From Crossaster papposus (taxonomy: Eukaryota; Echinodermata; Asteroidea; Velatida; Solasteridae), in contig JBAIAA010000244.1 of assembly GCA_037893245.1 (NCBI GenBank), positions 186,001 through 250,000 on the forward strand: a stretch of 64,000 nucleotides of DNA, written 5' to 3'. The position numbers and the translations under genes were made by a program. Of the stretch, positions 18,431 to 34,200 are shown one piece after another. Position 1 is the first letter of the stretch; each line of letters opens with the position of its first letter. The notes under the pieces were generated by a model. The model searched no databases, had not been told where the DNA came from, and saw nothing but the letters and a program-made list of their open reading frames with translations.

Positions 18431-21400
18431 GAGGTTCGCAGCTCAGATATATGTCGAGAACATTATCCTCATTCGCAGCCATGTTTTCTGATGTGTATGT
18501 ATGTACACGTGTATTGCCACATAGGCATATGCCGCCAGTGTCCTGACGCATGAGTCTCTCAGTTTAGTTTTGTTTCAGTGAGAAATTTGGCAATATTTTG
18601 GCTCAGATGTCGAGCTGGTGAGTGTCTCTTCATTCTCGAACAACGTTGAGGTTCGCAGCTCAGATATATGTCGAGAACATTATCCTCATTCGCAGCCATG
18701 TTTTCTGATGTGTATGTATGTAGACGTGTATTGCCACATAGGCCTATGCCGCCAGTATACTGACGCATGAGTCTCTCAGTTTGTTTGTTTTTCCAGTGAG
18801 AAATTTGGCAATATTTTGGCTCGGATGTCGAGCTGGTGAGTGTCTCTTCATTCTCGAACAACGTTGAGGCTCGCAGCTCAGATATATGTCGAGAAAATGT
18901 TCCTCATTCGTAGCCACGTTTTCTTATGTGTATGTATGTACACGTGTATTGCCTCATAGGCCTATGCCGCCAGTGTCCTGACGCATGATTCTCTCAGTTT
19001 GTTTGTTTTTCCTGTGATAAATTTGGCAATATTTTGGCTCGGATGTCGAGCTGGTGAGTGTCTCTTCATTCTCGAACTACGTTGAGGCTCGCAGCTCAAA
19101 TATATGTCGAGAAAATGGTCCTCATTCGCAGCCATGTTTTCTTATGTGTATGTATGTACATGTGTATTGCCTCATAGGCCTATGCCGCCAGTGTCCTGAC
19201 GCATGAGTCTCAAAGTTGTGGTCTCTTCCGGTGACAATTTTGGCGATGTGTTAGCTCAGATGTGGAGGTGGTGAATGTCTCTTCATTCTCGAACAACGTT
19301 GAGGTTCGCAGCTCAGATATATGTCGAGAACATTATCCTCATTCGCAGCCATGTTTTCTGATGTGTATGGATGTACACGTGTATTGCCTCATAGGCCTAT
19401 GCCGCCAGTGTCCTGAGGCATGAGTCTCACAGTTTTGTTTTTTTCCAGTGAGAAATTTGGAAATATTTTGGCTCAGATGTCGAGTAGGCGAGTGTCTCTT
19501 CATTCTCGAACAACGTCGAGGTTTGCAGCTCAGATATAAGTTCATAAAATTATCCTCATTCGCAGCCATGTTTTCTGATGTGTTTGTATGTACACGTGTA
19601 TTGCCACATAGGCCTATGCCGCCAGTATCCTGACGCATGAGTCTCAAAGTTGTGGTCTCTTCCGGTGAGAATTTTGGCGATGTGTTAGCTCAGATGTGGA
19701 GGTGGTGAATGTATCTTCATTCTCGAACAACGTTAAGGTTCGCAGCTCAGATATATGTCGAGAACATTATCCTCATTCGCAGCCATGTTTTCTTATGTGT
19801 ATGTGTGTACACGTGTATTGCCACATAGGCCTATGCCGCCAGTGTCCTGAGGCATGAGTCTCTCAGTTTGGGGTTTTTCCAGTGAGAAATGTGGCAATAT
19901 TTTGGCTCGGATGTCGAGCTGGTGAGTGTCTCTTCATTCTCGAACAACGTTGAGGCTCGCAGCTCAGATATAAGTTCATAAAATTATCCTCATTCGCAGC
20001 CATGTTTTCTGATGTGTTTGTATGTACACGTGTATTGCCACATAGGCATATGCCGCCAGTATACTGACGCATGAGTCTCTCAGTTTGTTTGTTTTTCCAG
20101 TGAGAAATTTGGCAATATTTTGGCTCGGATGTCGAGCTGGTGAGTGTCTCTTCATTCTCGTACTACGTTGAGGCTCGCAGCTCAAATATATGTCGAGAAA
20201 ATGGTCCTCATTCGCAGCCATGTTTTCTTATGTGTATGTATGTACATGTGTATTGCCTCATAGGCCTATGCCGCCAGCGTCCTGACGCATGAGTCTCACA
20301 GTTTGGTTTTTTTCAAGTGAGAAATTTGGAAATATTTGGGTCAAATGTCGAGCAGGCGAGTGTCTCTTCATTCTCGAACAACGTTGAGGTTCGCAGCTCA
20401 GATATAAGTTCATAAAATTATCCTCATTCGCAGCCATGTTTTCTGATGTGTATGTATGTACACGTGTATTGCCACATAGGCATATGCCGCCAGTGTCCTG
20501 ACGCATGAGTCTCTCAGTTTAGTTTTGTTTCAGTGAGAAATTTGGCAATATTTTGGCTCAGATGTCGAGCTGGTGAGTGTCTCTTCATTCTCGAACAACG
20601 TTGAGGTTCGCAGCTCAGATATATGTCGAGAACATTATCCTCATTCGCAGCCATGTTTTCTGATGTGTATGTATGTAGACGTGTATTGCCACATAGGCCT
20701 ATGCCGCCAGTATACTGACGCATGAGTCTCTCAGTTTGTTTGTTTTTCCAGTGAGAAATTTGGCAATATTTTGGCTCGGATGTCGAGCTGGTGAGTGTCT
20801 CTTCATTCTCGAACAACGTTGAGGCTCGCAGCTCAGATATATGTCGAGAAAATGTTCCTCATTCGTAGCCACGTTTTCTTATGTGTATGTATGTACACGT
20901 GTATTGCCTCATAGGCCTATGCCGCCAGTGTCCTGACGCATGATTCTCTCAGTTTGTTTGTTTTTCCTGTGATAAATTTGGCAATATTTTGGCTCGGATG
21001 TCGAGCTGGTGAGTGTCTCTTCATTCTCGAACTACGTTGAGGCTCGCAGCTCAAATATATGTCGAGAAAATGGTCCTCATTCGCAGCCATGTTTTTTTAT
21101 GTGTATGTATGTACATGTGTATTGCCTCATAGGCCTATGCCGCCAGTGTCCTGACGCATGAGTCTCAAAGTTGTGGTCTCTTCCGGTGACAATTTTGGCG
21201 ATGTGTTAGCTCAGATGTGGAGGTGGTGAATGTCTCTTCATTCTCGAACAACGTTGAGGTTCGCAGCTCAGATATATGTCGAGAACATTATCCTCATTCG
21301 CAGCCATGTTTTCTGATGTGTATGGATGTACACGTGTATTGCCTCATAGGCCTATGCCGCCAGTGTCCTGAGGCATGAGTCTCACAGTTTTGTTTTTTTC

Positions 21401-23669
21401 CAGTGAGAAATTTGGAAATATTTTGGCTCAGATGTCGAGTAGGCGAGTGTCTCTTTATTCTCGAACAACGTCGAGGTTTGCAGCTCAGATATAAGTTCAT
21501 AAAATTATCCTCATTCGCAGCCATGTTTTCTGATGTGTTTGTATGTACACGTGTATTGCCACATAGGCCTATGCCGCCAGTATCCTGACGCATGAGTCTC
21601 AAAGTTGTGGTCTCTTCCGGTGAGAATTTTGGCGATGTGTTAGCTCAGATGTGGAGGTGGTGAATGTATCTTCATTCTCGAACAACGTTAAGGTTCGCAG
21701 CTCAGATATATGTCGAGAACATTATCCTCATTCGCAGCCATGTTTTCTTATGTGTATGTGTGTACACGTGTATTGCCACATAGGCCTATGCCGCCAGTGT
21801 CCTGAGGCATGAGTCTCTCAGTTTGGGGTTTTTCCAGTGAGAAATGTGGCAATATTTTGGCTCGGATGTCGAGCTGGTGAGTGTCTCTTCATTCTCGAAC
21901 AACGTTGAGGCTCGCAGCTCAGATATAAGTTCATAAAATTATCCTCATTCGCAGCCATGTTTTCTGATGTGTTTGTATGTACACGTGTATTGCCACATAG
22001 GCATATGCCGCCAGTATACTGACGCATGAGTCTCTCAGTTTGTTTGTTTTTCCAGTGAGAAATTTGGCAATATTTTGGCTCGGATGTCGAGCTGGTGAGT
22101 GTCTCTTCATTCTCGTACTACGTTGAGGCTCGCAGCTCAAATATATGTCGAGAAAATGGTCCTCATTCGCAGCCATGTTTTCTTATGTGTATGTATGTAC
22201 ATGTGTATTGCCTCATAGGCCTATGCCGCCAGTGTCCTGACGCATGAGTCTCACAGTTTGGTTTTTTTCAAGTGAGAAATTTGGAAATATTTGGGTCAAA
22301 TGTCGAGCAGGCGAGTGTCTCTTCATTCTCGAACAACGTTGAGGTTCGCAGCTCAGATATAAGTTCATAAAATTATACTCATTCGCAGCCATGTTTTCTG
22401 ATGTGTTTGTATGTACACGTGTATTGCCACGTAGGCATATGCCGCCAGTGTCCTGACGCATGAGTCTCTCAGTTTAGGTTTGTTCCAGTGAGAAATTTGG
22501 CAATATTTTGGCTCAGATGTCGAGCTGGTGAGTGTCTCTTCATTCTCGAACAACGTTGAGGTTCGCAGCTCAGATATATGTCGAGAACATTATCCTCATT
22601 CGCAGCCATGTTTTCTGATGTGTATGTATGTACACGTGTATTGCCACATAGGCATATGCCGCCAGTGTCCTGACGCATGAGTCTCTCAGTTTAGTTTTGT
22701 TTCAGTGAGAAATTTGGCAATATTTTGGCTCAGATGTCGAGCTGGTGAGTGTCTCTTCATTCTCGAACAACGTTGAGGTTCGCAGCTCAGATATATGTCG
22801 AGAACATTATCCTCATTCGCAGCCATGTTTTCTGATGTGTATGTATGTACACGTGTATTGCCACATAGGCCTATGCCGCCAGTATACTGACGCATGAGTC
22901 TCTCAGTTTGTTTGTTTTTCCAGTGAGAAATTTGGCAATATTTTGGCTCGGATGTCGAGCTGGTGAGTGTCTCTTCATTCTCGAACAACGTTGAGGCTCG
23001 CAGCTCAGATATATGTCGAGAAAATGGTCCTCATTCGCAGCCATGTTTTCTGATGTGTATGTATGTACACGTGTATTGCCGCATAGGCCTATGCCGCCAG
23101 TATCCTGACGCATGAGTCTCTCAGTTTGTTTTTTTTCCAGTGAGAAATTTGGCAATATTTTGGGTCGGATGTCGAGCTGGTGAGCGTCTCTTCATTCTCG
23201 AACAACGTTGAGAATCGCAGCTCAGATATATGTCGACAAAATTATCCTCATTCGTAGCCACGTTTTCTTATGTGTATGTATGTACACGTGTATTGCCTCA
23301 TAGGCCTATGCCGCCAGTGTCCTGACGCATGATTCTCTCAGTTTGTTTGTTTTTCCTGTGATAAATTTGGCAATATTTTGGCTCGGATGTCGAGCTGGTG
23401 AGTGTCTCTTCATTCTCGAACTACGTTGAGGCTCGCAGCTCAGATATATGTCGACAAAATTATCCTCATTCGTAGCCATGTTTTCTTATGTGTATGTATG
23501 TACATGTGTATTGCCACATAGGCCTATACCGCCAGTGTCCTGACGCATGAGTCTCAAAGTTGTGGTCTCTTCCGGTGACAATTTTGGCGATGTGTTAGCT
23601 CAGATGTGGAGGTGGTGAATGTCTCTTCATTCTCGAACAACGTTGAGGTTCGCAGCTGAGATATATGTC

Positions 23670-25650
23670 GAGAACATTATCCTCATTCGCAGCCATGTTT
23701 TCTGATGTGTATGGATGTACACGTGTATTGCCTCATAGGCCTATGCCGCCAGTGTCCTGAGGCATGAGTCTCACAGTTTTGTTTTTTTCCAGTGAGAAAT
23801 TTGGAAATATTTTGGCTCAGATGTCGAGTAGGCGAGTGTCTCTTCATTCTCGAACAACGTCGAGGTTTGCAGCTCAGATATAAGTTCATAAAATTATCCT
23901 CATTCGCAGCCATGTTTTCTGATGTGTTTGTATGTACACGTGTATTGCCACATAGGCCTATGCCGCCAGTATCCTGACGCATGAGTCTCAAAGTTGTGGT
24001 CTCTTCCGGTGAGAATTTTGGCGATGTGTTAGCTCAGATGTGGAGGTGGTGAATGTATCTTCATTCTCGAACAACGTTAAGGTTCGCAGCTCAGATATAT
24101 GTCGAGAACATTATCCTCATTCGCAGCCATGTTTTCTGATGTGTATGTATGTACACGTGTATTGCCACATAGGCCTATGCCGCCAGTATACTGACGCATG
24201 AGTCTCTCAGTTTGTTTGTTTTTCCAGTGAGAAATTTGGCAATATTTTGGCTCGGATGTCGAGCTGGTGAGTGTCTCTTCATTCTCGAACAACGTTGAGG
24301 TTCGCAGCTCAGATATATGTCGAGAAAATGGTCCTCATTCGCAGCCATGTTTTCTTATGTGTATGGATGTACAAGTGTATCGCCTCATAGGCCTATGCCG
24401 CCAGTGTCCTGACGCATGATTCCCACAGTTTTGGTTTTTTCCAGTGAGAAATTTGGAAATATTTTGGCTCAGATGTCGATCTGGCGAGTGTCTCTTTATT
24501 CTCGAACTACGTTGAGGTTCGCAGCTCAGATATAAGTTCATAAAATTATCCTCATTCGCAGCCATGTTTTCTTATGTGTATGTATGTACATGTGTATTGC
24601 CACATAGGCCTATACCGCCAGTGTCCTGACGCATGAGTCTCAAAGTTGTGGTCTCTTCCGGTGACAATTTTGGCGATGTGTTAGCTCAGATGTGGAGGTG
24701 GTGAATGTCTCTTCATTCTCGAACAACGTTGAGGTTCGCAGCTGAGATATATGTCGAGAACATTATCCTCATTCGCAGCCATGTTTTCTGATGTGTATGG
24801 ATGTACACGTGTATTGCCTCATAGGCCTATGCCGCCAGTGTCCTGAGGCATGAGTCTCACAGTTTTGTTTTTTTCCAGTGAGAAATTTGGAAATATTTTG
24901 GCTCAGATGTCGAGTAGGCGAGTGTCTCTTCATTCTCGAACAACGTCGAGGTTTGCAGCTCAGATATAAGTTCATAAAATTATCCTCATTCGCAGCCATG
25001 TTTTCTGATGTGTTTGTATGTACACGTGTATTGCCACATAGGCCTATGCCGCCAGTATCCTGACGCATGAGTCTCAAAGTTGTGGTCTCTTCCGGTGAGA
25101 ATTTTGGCGATGTGTTAGCTCAGATGTGGAGGTGGTGAATGTATCTTCATTCTCGAACAACGTTAAGGTTCGCAGCTCAGATATATGTCGAGAACATTAT
25201 CCTCATTCGCAGCCATGTTTTCTGATGTGTATGTATGTACACGTGTATTGCCACATAGGCCTATGCCGCCAGTATACTGACGCATGAGTCTCTCAGTTTG
25301 TTTGTTTTTCCAGTGAGAAATTTGGCAATATTTTGGCTCGGATGTCGAGCTGGTGAGTGTCTCTTCATTCTCGAACAACGTTGAGGCTCGCAGCTCAGAT
25401 ATATGTCGAGAAAATGGTCCTCATTCGCAGCCATGTTTTCTTATGTGTATGGATGTACAAGTGTATCGCCTCATAGGCCTATGCCGCCAGTGTCCTGACG
25501 CATGATTCCCACAGTTTTGGTTTTTTCCAGTGAGAAATTTGGAAATATTTTGGCTCAGATGTCGATCTGGCGAGTGTCTCTTTATTCTCGAACTACGTTG
25601 AGGTTCGCAGCTCAGATATAAGTTCATAAAATTATCCTCATTCGCAGCCA
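23670..25650. repeat. Two copies of a 1086-bp (5-mer) higher-order unit
   Basis: 23683-24565 and 24769-25651 match with the same monomer order and almost every variant base at an offset of 1086 bp, five monomers. Confidence 0.82.
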
Positions 25651-28600
25651 TGTTTTCTTATGTGTATGTATGTACACGTGTATTGCCACATAGGCCTATG
25701 GCGCCAGTATGCTGACGCATGAGTCTCTCAGTTTGTTTTTTTCCAGTGAGAAATTTGGCAATATTTTGGCTCGGATGTCGAGCTTGTGAGTGTCTCTTCA
25801 TTCTCGAACAACGTTGAGGCTCGCAGCTCAGATATATGTCGACAAAATTATCCTCATTCGTAGCCATGTTTTCTTATGTGTATGTATGTACATGTGTATT
25901 GCCACATAGGCCTATACCGCCAGTGTCCTGACGCATGAGTCTCAAAGTTGTGGTCTCTTCCGGTGAGAATTTTGGCGATGTGTTAGCTCAGATGTGGAGG
26001 TGGTGAATGTCTCTTCATTCTCGAACAACGTTGAGGTTCGCAGCTCAGATATATGTCGAGAACATTATCCTCATTTGCAGCCATGTTTTCTGATGTGTAT
26101 GTATGTACACGTGTATTGCCACATAGGCCTATGCCGCCAGTATACTGACGCATGAGTCTCTCAGTTTGTTTGTTTTTCCAGTGAGAAATTTGGCAATATT
26201 TTGGCTCGGATGTCGAGCTGGTGAGTGTCTCTTCATTCTCGAACAACGTTGAGGCTCGCAGCTCAGATATATGTCGAGAAAATGTTCCTCATTCGCAGCC
26301 ATGTTTTCTTATGTGTATGGATGTACACGTGTATCGCCTCATAGGCCTATGCCGCCAGTGTCCTGACGCATGAGTCCCACAGTTTTGTTTTTTTCCAGTG
26401 AAAAATTTGGAAATATTTTGGCTCAGATGTCGAGCTGGCGAGTGTCTCTTCATTCTCGAACTACGTTGAGGTTCGCAGCTCAGATATAAGTTCATAAAAT
26501 TATCCTCATTCGCAGCCATGTTTTCTTATGTGTATGTGTGTACACGTGTATTGCCACATAGGCCTATGGCGCCAGTATGCTGACGCATGAGTCTCTCAGT
26601 TTGGGGTTTTTCCAGTGAGAAATGTGGCAATATTTTGGCTCGGATGTCGAGCTGGTGAGTGTCTCTTCATTCTCGAACAACGTTGAGGCTCGCAGCTCAG
26701 ATATAAGTTCATAAAATTATCCTCATTCGCAGCCATGTTTTCTGATGTGTTTGTATGTACACGTGTATTGCCACATAGGCATATGCCGCCAGTATACTGA
26801 CGCATGAGTCTCTCAGTTTGTTTGTTTTTCCAGTGAGAAATTTGGCAATATTTTGGCTCGGATGTCGAGCTGGTGAGTGTCTCTTCATTCTCGTACTACG
26901 TTGAGGCTCGCAGCTCAAATATATGTCGAGAAAATGGTCCTCATTCGCAGCCATGTTTTCTTATGTGTATGTATGTACATGTGTATTGCCTCATAGGCCT
27001 ATGCCGCCAGTGTCCTGACGCATGAGTCTCACAGTTTGGTTTTTTTCAAGTGAGAAATTTGGAAATATTTGGGTCAAATGTCGAGCAGGCGAGTGTCTCT
27101 TCATTCTCGAACAACGTTGAGGTTCGCAGCTCAGATATAAGTTCATAAAATTATACTCATTCGCAGCCATGTTTTCTGATGTGTTTGTATGTACACGTGT
27201 ATTGCCACGTAGGCATATGCCGCCAGTGTCCTGACGCATGAGTCTCTCAGTTTAGGTTTATTCCAGTGAGAAATTTGGCAATATTTTGGCTCAGATGTCG
27301 AGCTGGTGAGTGTCTCTTCATTCTCGAACAACGTTGAGGTTCGCAGCTCAGATATATGTCGAGAACATTATCCTCATTCGCAGCCATGTTTTCTTATGTG
27401 TATGTGTGTACACGTGTATTGCCACATAGGCCTATGGCGCCAGTATGCTGACGCATGAGTCTCTCAGTTTGGGGTTTTTCCAGTGAGAAATGTGGCAATA
27501 TTTTGGCTCGGATGTCGAGCTGGTGAGTGTCTCTTCATTCTCGAACAACGTTGAGGCTCGCAGCTCAGATATAAGTTCATAAAATTATCCTCATTCGCAG
27601 CCATGTTTTCTGATGTGTTTGTATGTACACGTGTATTGCCACATAGGCATATGCCGCCAGTATACTGACGCATGAGTCTCTCAGTTTGTTTGTTTTTCCA
27701 GTGAGAAATTTGGCAATATTTTGGCTCGGATGTCGAGCTGGTGAGTGTCTCTTCATTCTCGTACTACGTTGAGGCTCGCAGCTCAAATATATGTCGAGAA
27801 AATGGTCCTCATTCGCAGCCATGTTTTCTTATGTGTATGTATGTACATGTGTATTGCCTCATAGGCCTATGCCGCCAGTGTCCTGACGCATGAGTCTCAC
27901 AGTTTGTTTTTTTTCAAGTGAGAAATTTGGAAATATTTGGGTCAAATGTCGAGCAGGCGAGTGTCTCTTCATTCTCGAACAACGTTGAGGTTCGCAGCTC
28001 AGATATAAGTTCATAAAATTATACTCATTCGCAGCCATGTTTTCTGATGTGTTTGTATGTACACGTGTATTGCCACGTAGGCATATGCCGCCAGTGTCCT
28101 GACGCATGAGTCTCTCAGTTTAGGTTTGTTCCAGTGAGAAATTTGGCAATATTTTGGCTCAGATGTCGAGCTGGTGAGTGTCTCTTCATTCTCGAACAAC
28201 GTTGAGGTTCGCAGCTCAGATATATGTCGAGAACATTATCCTCATTCGCAGCCATGTTTTCTGATGTGTATGTATGTACACGTGTATTGTCACATAGGCA
28301 TATGCCGCCAGTGTCCTGACGCATGAGTCTCTCAGTTTAGTTTTGTTTCAGTGAGAAATTTGGCAATATTTTGGCTCAGATGTCGAGCTGGTGAGTGTCT
28401 CTTCATTCTCGAACAACGTTGAGGTTCGCAGCTCAGATATATGTCGAGAACATTATCCTCATTCGCAGCCATGTTTTCTGATGTGTATGTATGTACACGT
28501 GTATTGCCACATAGGCCTATGCCGCCAGTATACTGACGCATGAGTCTCTCAGTTTGTTTGTTTTTCCAGTGAGAAATTTGGCAATATTTTGGCTCGGATG

Positions 28601-29949
28601 TCGAGCTGGTGAGTGTCTCTTCATTCTCGAACAACGTTGAGGCTCGCAGCTCAGATATATGTCGAGAAAATGGTCCTCATTCGCAGCCATGTTTTCTGAT
28701 GTGTATGTATGTACACGTGTATTGCCACATAGGCCTATGCCGCCAGTATCCTGACGCATGAGTCTCTCAGTTTGTTTGTTTTTCAGTGAGAAATTTGGCA
28801 ATATTTTGGGTCGGATGTCGAGCTGGTGAGCGTCTCTTCATTCTCGAACAACGTTGAGAATCGCAGCTCAGATATATGTCGACAAAATTATCCTCATTCG
28901 TAGCCACGTTTTCTTATGTGTATGTATGTACACGTGTATTGCCTCATAGGCCTATGCCGCCAGTGTCCTGACGCATGATTCTCTCAGTTTGTTTGTTTTT
29001 CCTGTGATAAATTTGGCAATATTTTGGCTCGGATGTCGAGCTGGTGAGTGTCTCTTCATTCTCGAACTACGTTGAGGCTCGCAGCTCAAATATATGTCGA
29101 GAAAATGGTCCTCATTCGCAGCCATGTTTTCTTATGTGTATGTATGTACATGTGTATTGCCTCATAGGCCTATGCCGCCAGTGTCCTGACGCATGAGTCT
29201 CAAAGTTGTGGTCTCTTCCGGTGACAATTTTGGCGATGTGTTAGCTCAGATGTGGAGGTGGTGAATGTCTCTTCATTCTCGAACAACGTTGAGGTTCGCA
29301 GCTCAGATATATGTCGAGAACATTATCCTCATTCGCAGCCATGTTTTTTGATGTGTATGGATGTACACGTGTATTGCCTCATAGGCCTATGCCGCCAGTG
29401 TCCTGAGGCATGAGTCTCACAGTTTTGTTTTTTTCCAGTGAGAAATTTGGAAATATTTTGGCTCAGATGTCGAGTAGGCGAGTGTCTCTTCATTCTCGAA
29501 CAACTTCGAGGTTTGCAGCTCAGATATAAGTTCATAAAATTATCCTCATTCGCAGCCATGTTTTCTGATGTGTTTGTATGTACACGTGTATTGCCACATA
29601 GGCCTATGCCGCCAGTATCCTGACGCATGAGTCTCAAAGTTGTGGTCTCTTCCGGTGAGAATTTTGGCGATGTGTTAGCTCAGATGTGGAGGTGGTGAAT
29701 GTATCTTCATTCTCGAACAACGTTGAGGTTCGCAGCTCAGATATATGTCGAGAACATTATCCTCATTCGCAGCCATGTTTTCTGATGTGTATGTATGTAC
29801 ACGTGTATTGCCACATAGGCCTATGCCGCCAGTATACTGACGCATGAGTCTCTCAGTTTGTTTGTTTTTTCAGTGAGAAATTTGGCAATATTTTGGCTCG
29901 GATGTCGAGCTGGTGAGTGTCTCTTCATTCTCGAACAACGTTGAGGCTC

Positions 29950-32900
29950 GCAGCTCAGATATATGTCGAGAAAATGGTCCTCATTCGCAGCCATGTTTTC
30001 TTATGTGTATGGATGTACAAGTGTATCGCCTCATAGGCCTATGCCGCCAGTGTCCTGACGCATGATTCCCACAGTTTTGGTTTTTTCCAGTGAGAAATTT
30101 GGAAATATTTTGGCTCAGATGTCGATCTGGCGAGTGTCTTTTTATTCTCGAACTACGTTGAGGTTCGCAGCTCAGATATAAGTTCATAAAATTATCCTCA
30201 TTCGCAGCCATGTTTTATTATGTGTATGTATGTACACGTGTATTGCCACATAGGCCTATGGCGCCAGTATGCTGACGCATGAGTCTCTCAGTTTGGGGTT
30301 TTTCCAGTGAGAAATGTGGCAATATTTTGGCTCGGATGTCGAGCTGGTGAGTGTCTCTTCATTCTCGAAAAACGTTGAGGCTCGCAGCTCAGATATATGT
30401 CGACAAAATTATCCTCATTCGTAGCCATGTTTTCTTATGTGTATGTATGTACACGTGTATTGCCTCATAGGCCTATGCCGCCCGTGTCCTGACGTATGTG
30501 TCTCACAGTTTGGGTTTTTTCCAGTGAGAAATTTGGAAATATTTTGGCTCAGATGTCGAGCAGGCGAGTGTCTCTTCATTCTCGAACAACGTTGAGGTTC
30601 GCAGCTCAGATATATGTCGATAAAATTATCCTCATTCGCAGCCATGTTTTCTGATGTGTTTGTATGTACACGTGTATTGCCACATAGGCATATGCCGACA
30701 GTGTCCTGACGCATGAGTCTATCAGTTTAGGTTTGTTCCAGTGAGAAATTTCGCAATATTTTGGCTCAGATGTCGAGCTGGTGAGTGTCTCTTCATTCTC
30801 GAACAACGTTGAGGTTCGCAGCTCAGATATATGTTGAGAACATTATCCTCATTCGCAGCCATGTTTTCTGATGTGTATGTATGTACACGTGTATTGCCAC
30901 ATAGGCATATGCCGCCAGTGTCCTGACGCATGAGTCTCTCAGTTTAGGTTGGTTTCAGTGAGAAATTTGGCAATATTTTGGCTCAGATGTCGAGCTGGTG
31001 AGTGTCTCTTCATTCTCGAACAACGTTGAGGTTCGCAGCTCAGATATATGTCAAGAACATTATCCTCATTCGCAGCCATGTTTTCTGATGTGTATGTATG
31101 TACACGTGTATTGCCACATGGGCATATGCCGCCAGTGTCCTGACGCATGAGTCTCTCAGTTTGGTTTTTTTCCAGTGAGAAATTTGTCAATATTTTGGCT
31201 CTGATGTCGAGCTGGCGAGTGTCTCTTCAATCTCGAACTACGTTGAGGTTCGCAGCTCAGATATAAGTTCATAAAATTATCCTCATTCGCAGCCATGTTT
31301 TCTTATGTGTATATATGTACACGTGTATTGCCACATAGGCCTATGGCGCCAGTATCCTGACGCATGAGTCTCTCAGTTTGGGGTTTTTCCAGTGAGAAAT
31401 GTGGAAATATTTTGGCTCGGATGTCGAGCTGGTGAGTGTCTCTTCATTCTCGAACAACGTTGAGGCTCGCAGCTCAGATATATGTTGACAACATTATCCT
31501 CATTCGTAGCCATGTTTTCTGATGTGTATGTATGTACACGTGTATTGCCACATAGGCCTATGCCGCCAGTATACTGACGCATGAGTCTCTCAGTTTGTTT
31601 GTTTTTCCAGTGAGAAATTTGGCAATATTTTGGCTCGGATGTCGAGCTGGTGAGTGTCTCTTCATTCTCGAACAACGTTGAGGCTCGCAGCTCAGATATA
31701 TGTCGAGAAAATGGTCCTCATTCGCAGCCATGTTTTCTTATGTGTATGGATGTACACGTGTATCGCCTCATAGGCCTATGCCGCCAGTGTCCTGACGCAT
31801 GAGTCTCACAGTTTTGGTTTTTTTCCAGTTAGAAATTTGGGAATATTTTGGCTCAGATGTCGATCTGGCGAGTGTCTCTTTATTCTCGAACTACGTTGAG
31901 GTTCGCAGCTCAGATATAAGTTCATAAAATTATCCTCATTCGCAGCCATGTTTTCTTATGTGTATGTATGTACACGTGTATTGCCACATAGGCCTATGGC
32001 GCCAGTATGCTGACGCATGAGTCTCTCAGTTTGGGGTTTTTCCAGTGAGAAATGTGGCAATATTTTGGCTCGGATGTCGAGCTGGTGAGTGTCTCTTCCT
32101 TCTCGAACAACGTTGAGGCTCGCAGCTCAGATATATGTCGACAAAATTATCCTCATTCGTAGCCATGTTTTCTTATGTGTATGTATGTACACGTGTATTG
32201 CCTCATAGGCCTATGCCGCCCGTGTCCTGACGTATGTGTCTCACAGTTTGGGTTTTTTCCAGTGAGAAATTTGGAAATATTTTGGCTCAGATGTCGAGCA
32301 GGCGAGTGTCTCTTCATTCTCGAACAACGTTGAGGTTCGCAGCTCAGATATATGTCGATAAAATTATCCTCATTCGCAGCCATGTTTTCTGATGTGTTTG
32401 TATGTACACGTGTATTGCCACATAGGCATATACCGACAGTGTCCTGACGCATGAGTCTATCAGTTTAGGTTTGTTCCAGTGAGAAATTTCGCAATATTTT
32501 GGCTCAGATGTCGAGCTGGTGAGTGTCTCTTCATTCTCGAACAACGTTGAGGTTCGCAGCTCAGATATATGTTGAGAACATTATCCTCATTCGCAGCCAT
32601 GTTTTCTGATGTGTATGTATGTACACGTGTATTGCCACATAGGCATATGCCGCCAGTGTCCTGACGCATGAGTCTCTCAGTTTAGGTTGGTTTCAGTGAG
32701 AAATTTGGCAATATTTTGGCTCAGATGTCGAGCTGGTGAGTGTCTCTTCATTCTCGAACAACGTTGAGGTTCGCAGCTCAGATATATGTCAAGAACATTA
32801 TCCTCATTCGCAGCCATGTTTTCTGATGTGTATGTATGTACACGTGTATTGTCACATGGGCATATGCCGCCAGTGTCCTGACGCATGAGTCTCTCAGTTT

Positions 32901-34200
32901 GGTTTTTTTCCAGTGAGAAATTTGTCAATATTTTGGCTCTGATGTCGAGCTGGCGAGTGTCTCTTCAACCTCGAACTACGTTGAGGTTCGCAGCTCAGAT
33001 ATAAGTTCATAAAATTATCCTCATTCGCAGCCATGTTTTCTTATGTGTATGTATGTACACGTGTATTGCCACATAGGCCTATGGCGCCAGTATCCTGACG
33101 CATGAGTCTCTCAGTTTGGGGTTTTTCCAGTGAGAAATGTGGAAATATTTTGGCTCGGATGTCGAGCTGGTGAGTGTCTCTTCATTCTCGAACAACGTTG
33201 AGGCTCGCAGCTCAGATATATGTTGACAAAATTATCCTCATTCGTAGCCATGTTTTCTGATATGTATGTATGTACACGTGTATTGCCACATAGGCCTATG
33301 CCGCCAGGATACTGACGCATGAGTCTCTCAGTTTGTTTGTTTTTCCAGTGAGAAATTTGGCAATATTTTGGCTCGGATGTCGAGCTGGTGAGTGTCTCTT
33401 CATTCTCGAACAACGTTGAGGCTCGCAGTTCAGATATATGTCGAGAAAATGGTCCTCATTCGCAGCCATGTTTTCTTATGTGTATGGATGTACACGTGTA
33501 TCGCCTCATAGGCCTATGCCGCCAGTGTCCTGACGCATGAGTCTCACAGTTTTGGTTTTTTTCCAGTGAGAAATTTGGAAATATTTTGGCTCAGATGTCG
33601 ATCTGGCGAGTGTCTCTTTATTCTCGAACTACGTTGAGGTTCGCAGCTCAGATATAAGTTCATAAAATTATCCTCATTCGCAGCCATGTTTTCTTATGTG
33701 TATGTATGTACACGTGTATTGCCACATAGGCCTATGGCGCCAGTATGCTGACGCATGAGTCTCTCAGTTTGGGGTTTTTCCAGTGAGAAATGTGGTAATA
33801 TTTTGGCTCGGATGTCGAGCTGGTGAGTGTCTCTTTATTCTCGAACAACGTTGAGGCTCGCAGCTGAGATATATGTCGACAAAATTATCCTTATTCGTAG
33901 TCATGTTTTCTTATGTGTTGGTATGTACACGTGTATTGCCTCATAGGCCTATGCCGCCCGTGTCCTGACGTATGTGTCTCGCAGTTTGGGTTTTTTCCAG
34001 TGAGAAATTTGGAAATATTTTGGCTCAGATGTCGAGCAGGCGAGTGTCTCTTCATTCTCGAACAACGTTGAGGTTCGCAGCTCAGATATATGTCGATAAA
34101 ATTATCCTCATTCGCAGCCATGTTTTCTGATGTGTTTGTATGTACACGTGTATTGCCACATAGGCATATGCCGCCAGTGTCCTGACGCATGAGTCTCTCA
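29950..34200. repeat. 1738-bp (8-mer) higher-order repeat, about 2.4 copies
   Basis: The same eight-monomer series begins near 30000, 31738 and 33476. Marker variants (GACGTATGTGTCTCACAG near 30490, 32228 and 33966; the GATCTGGCGAGTG monomer near 30122, 31862 and 33600) repeat at 1738-bp steps. The third copy breaks off near 34.2 kb. Confidence 0.85.
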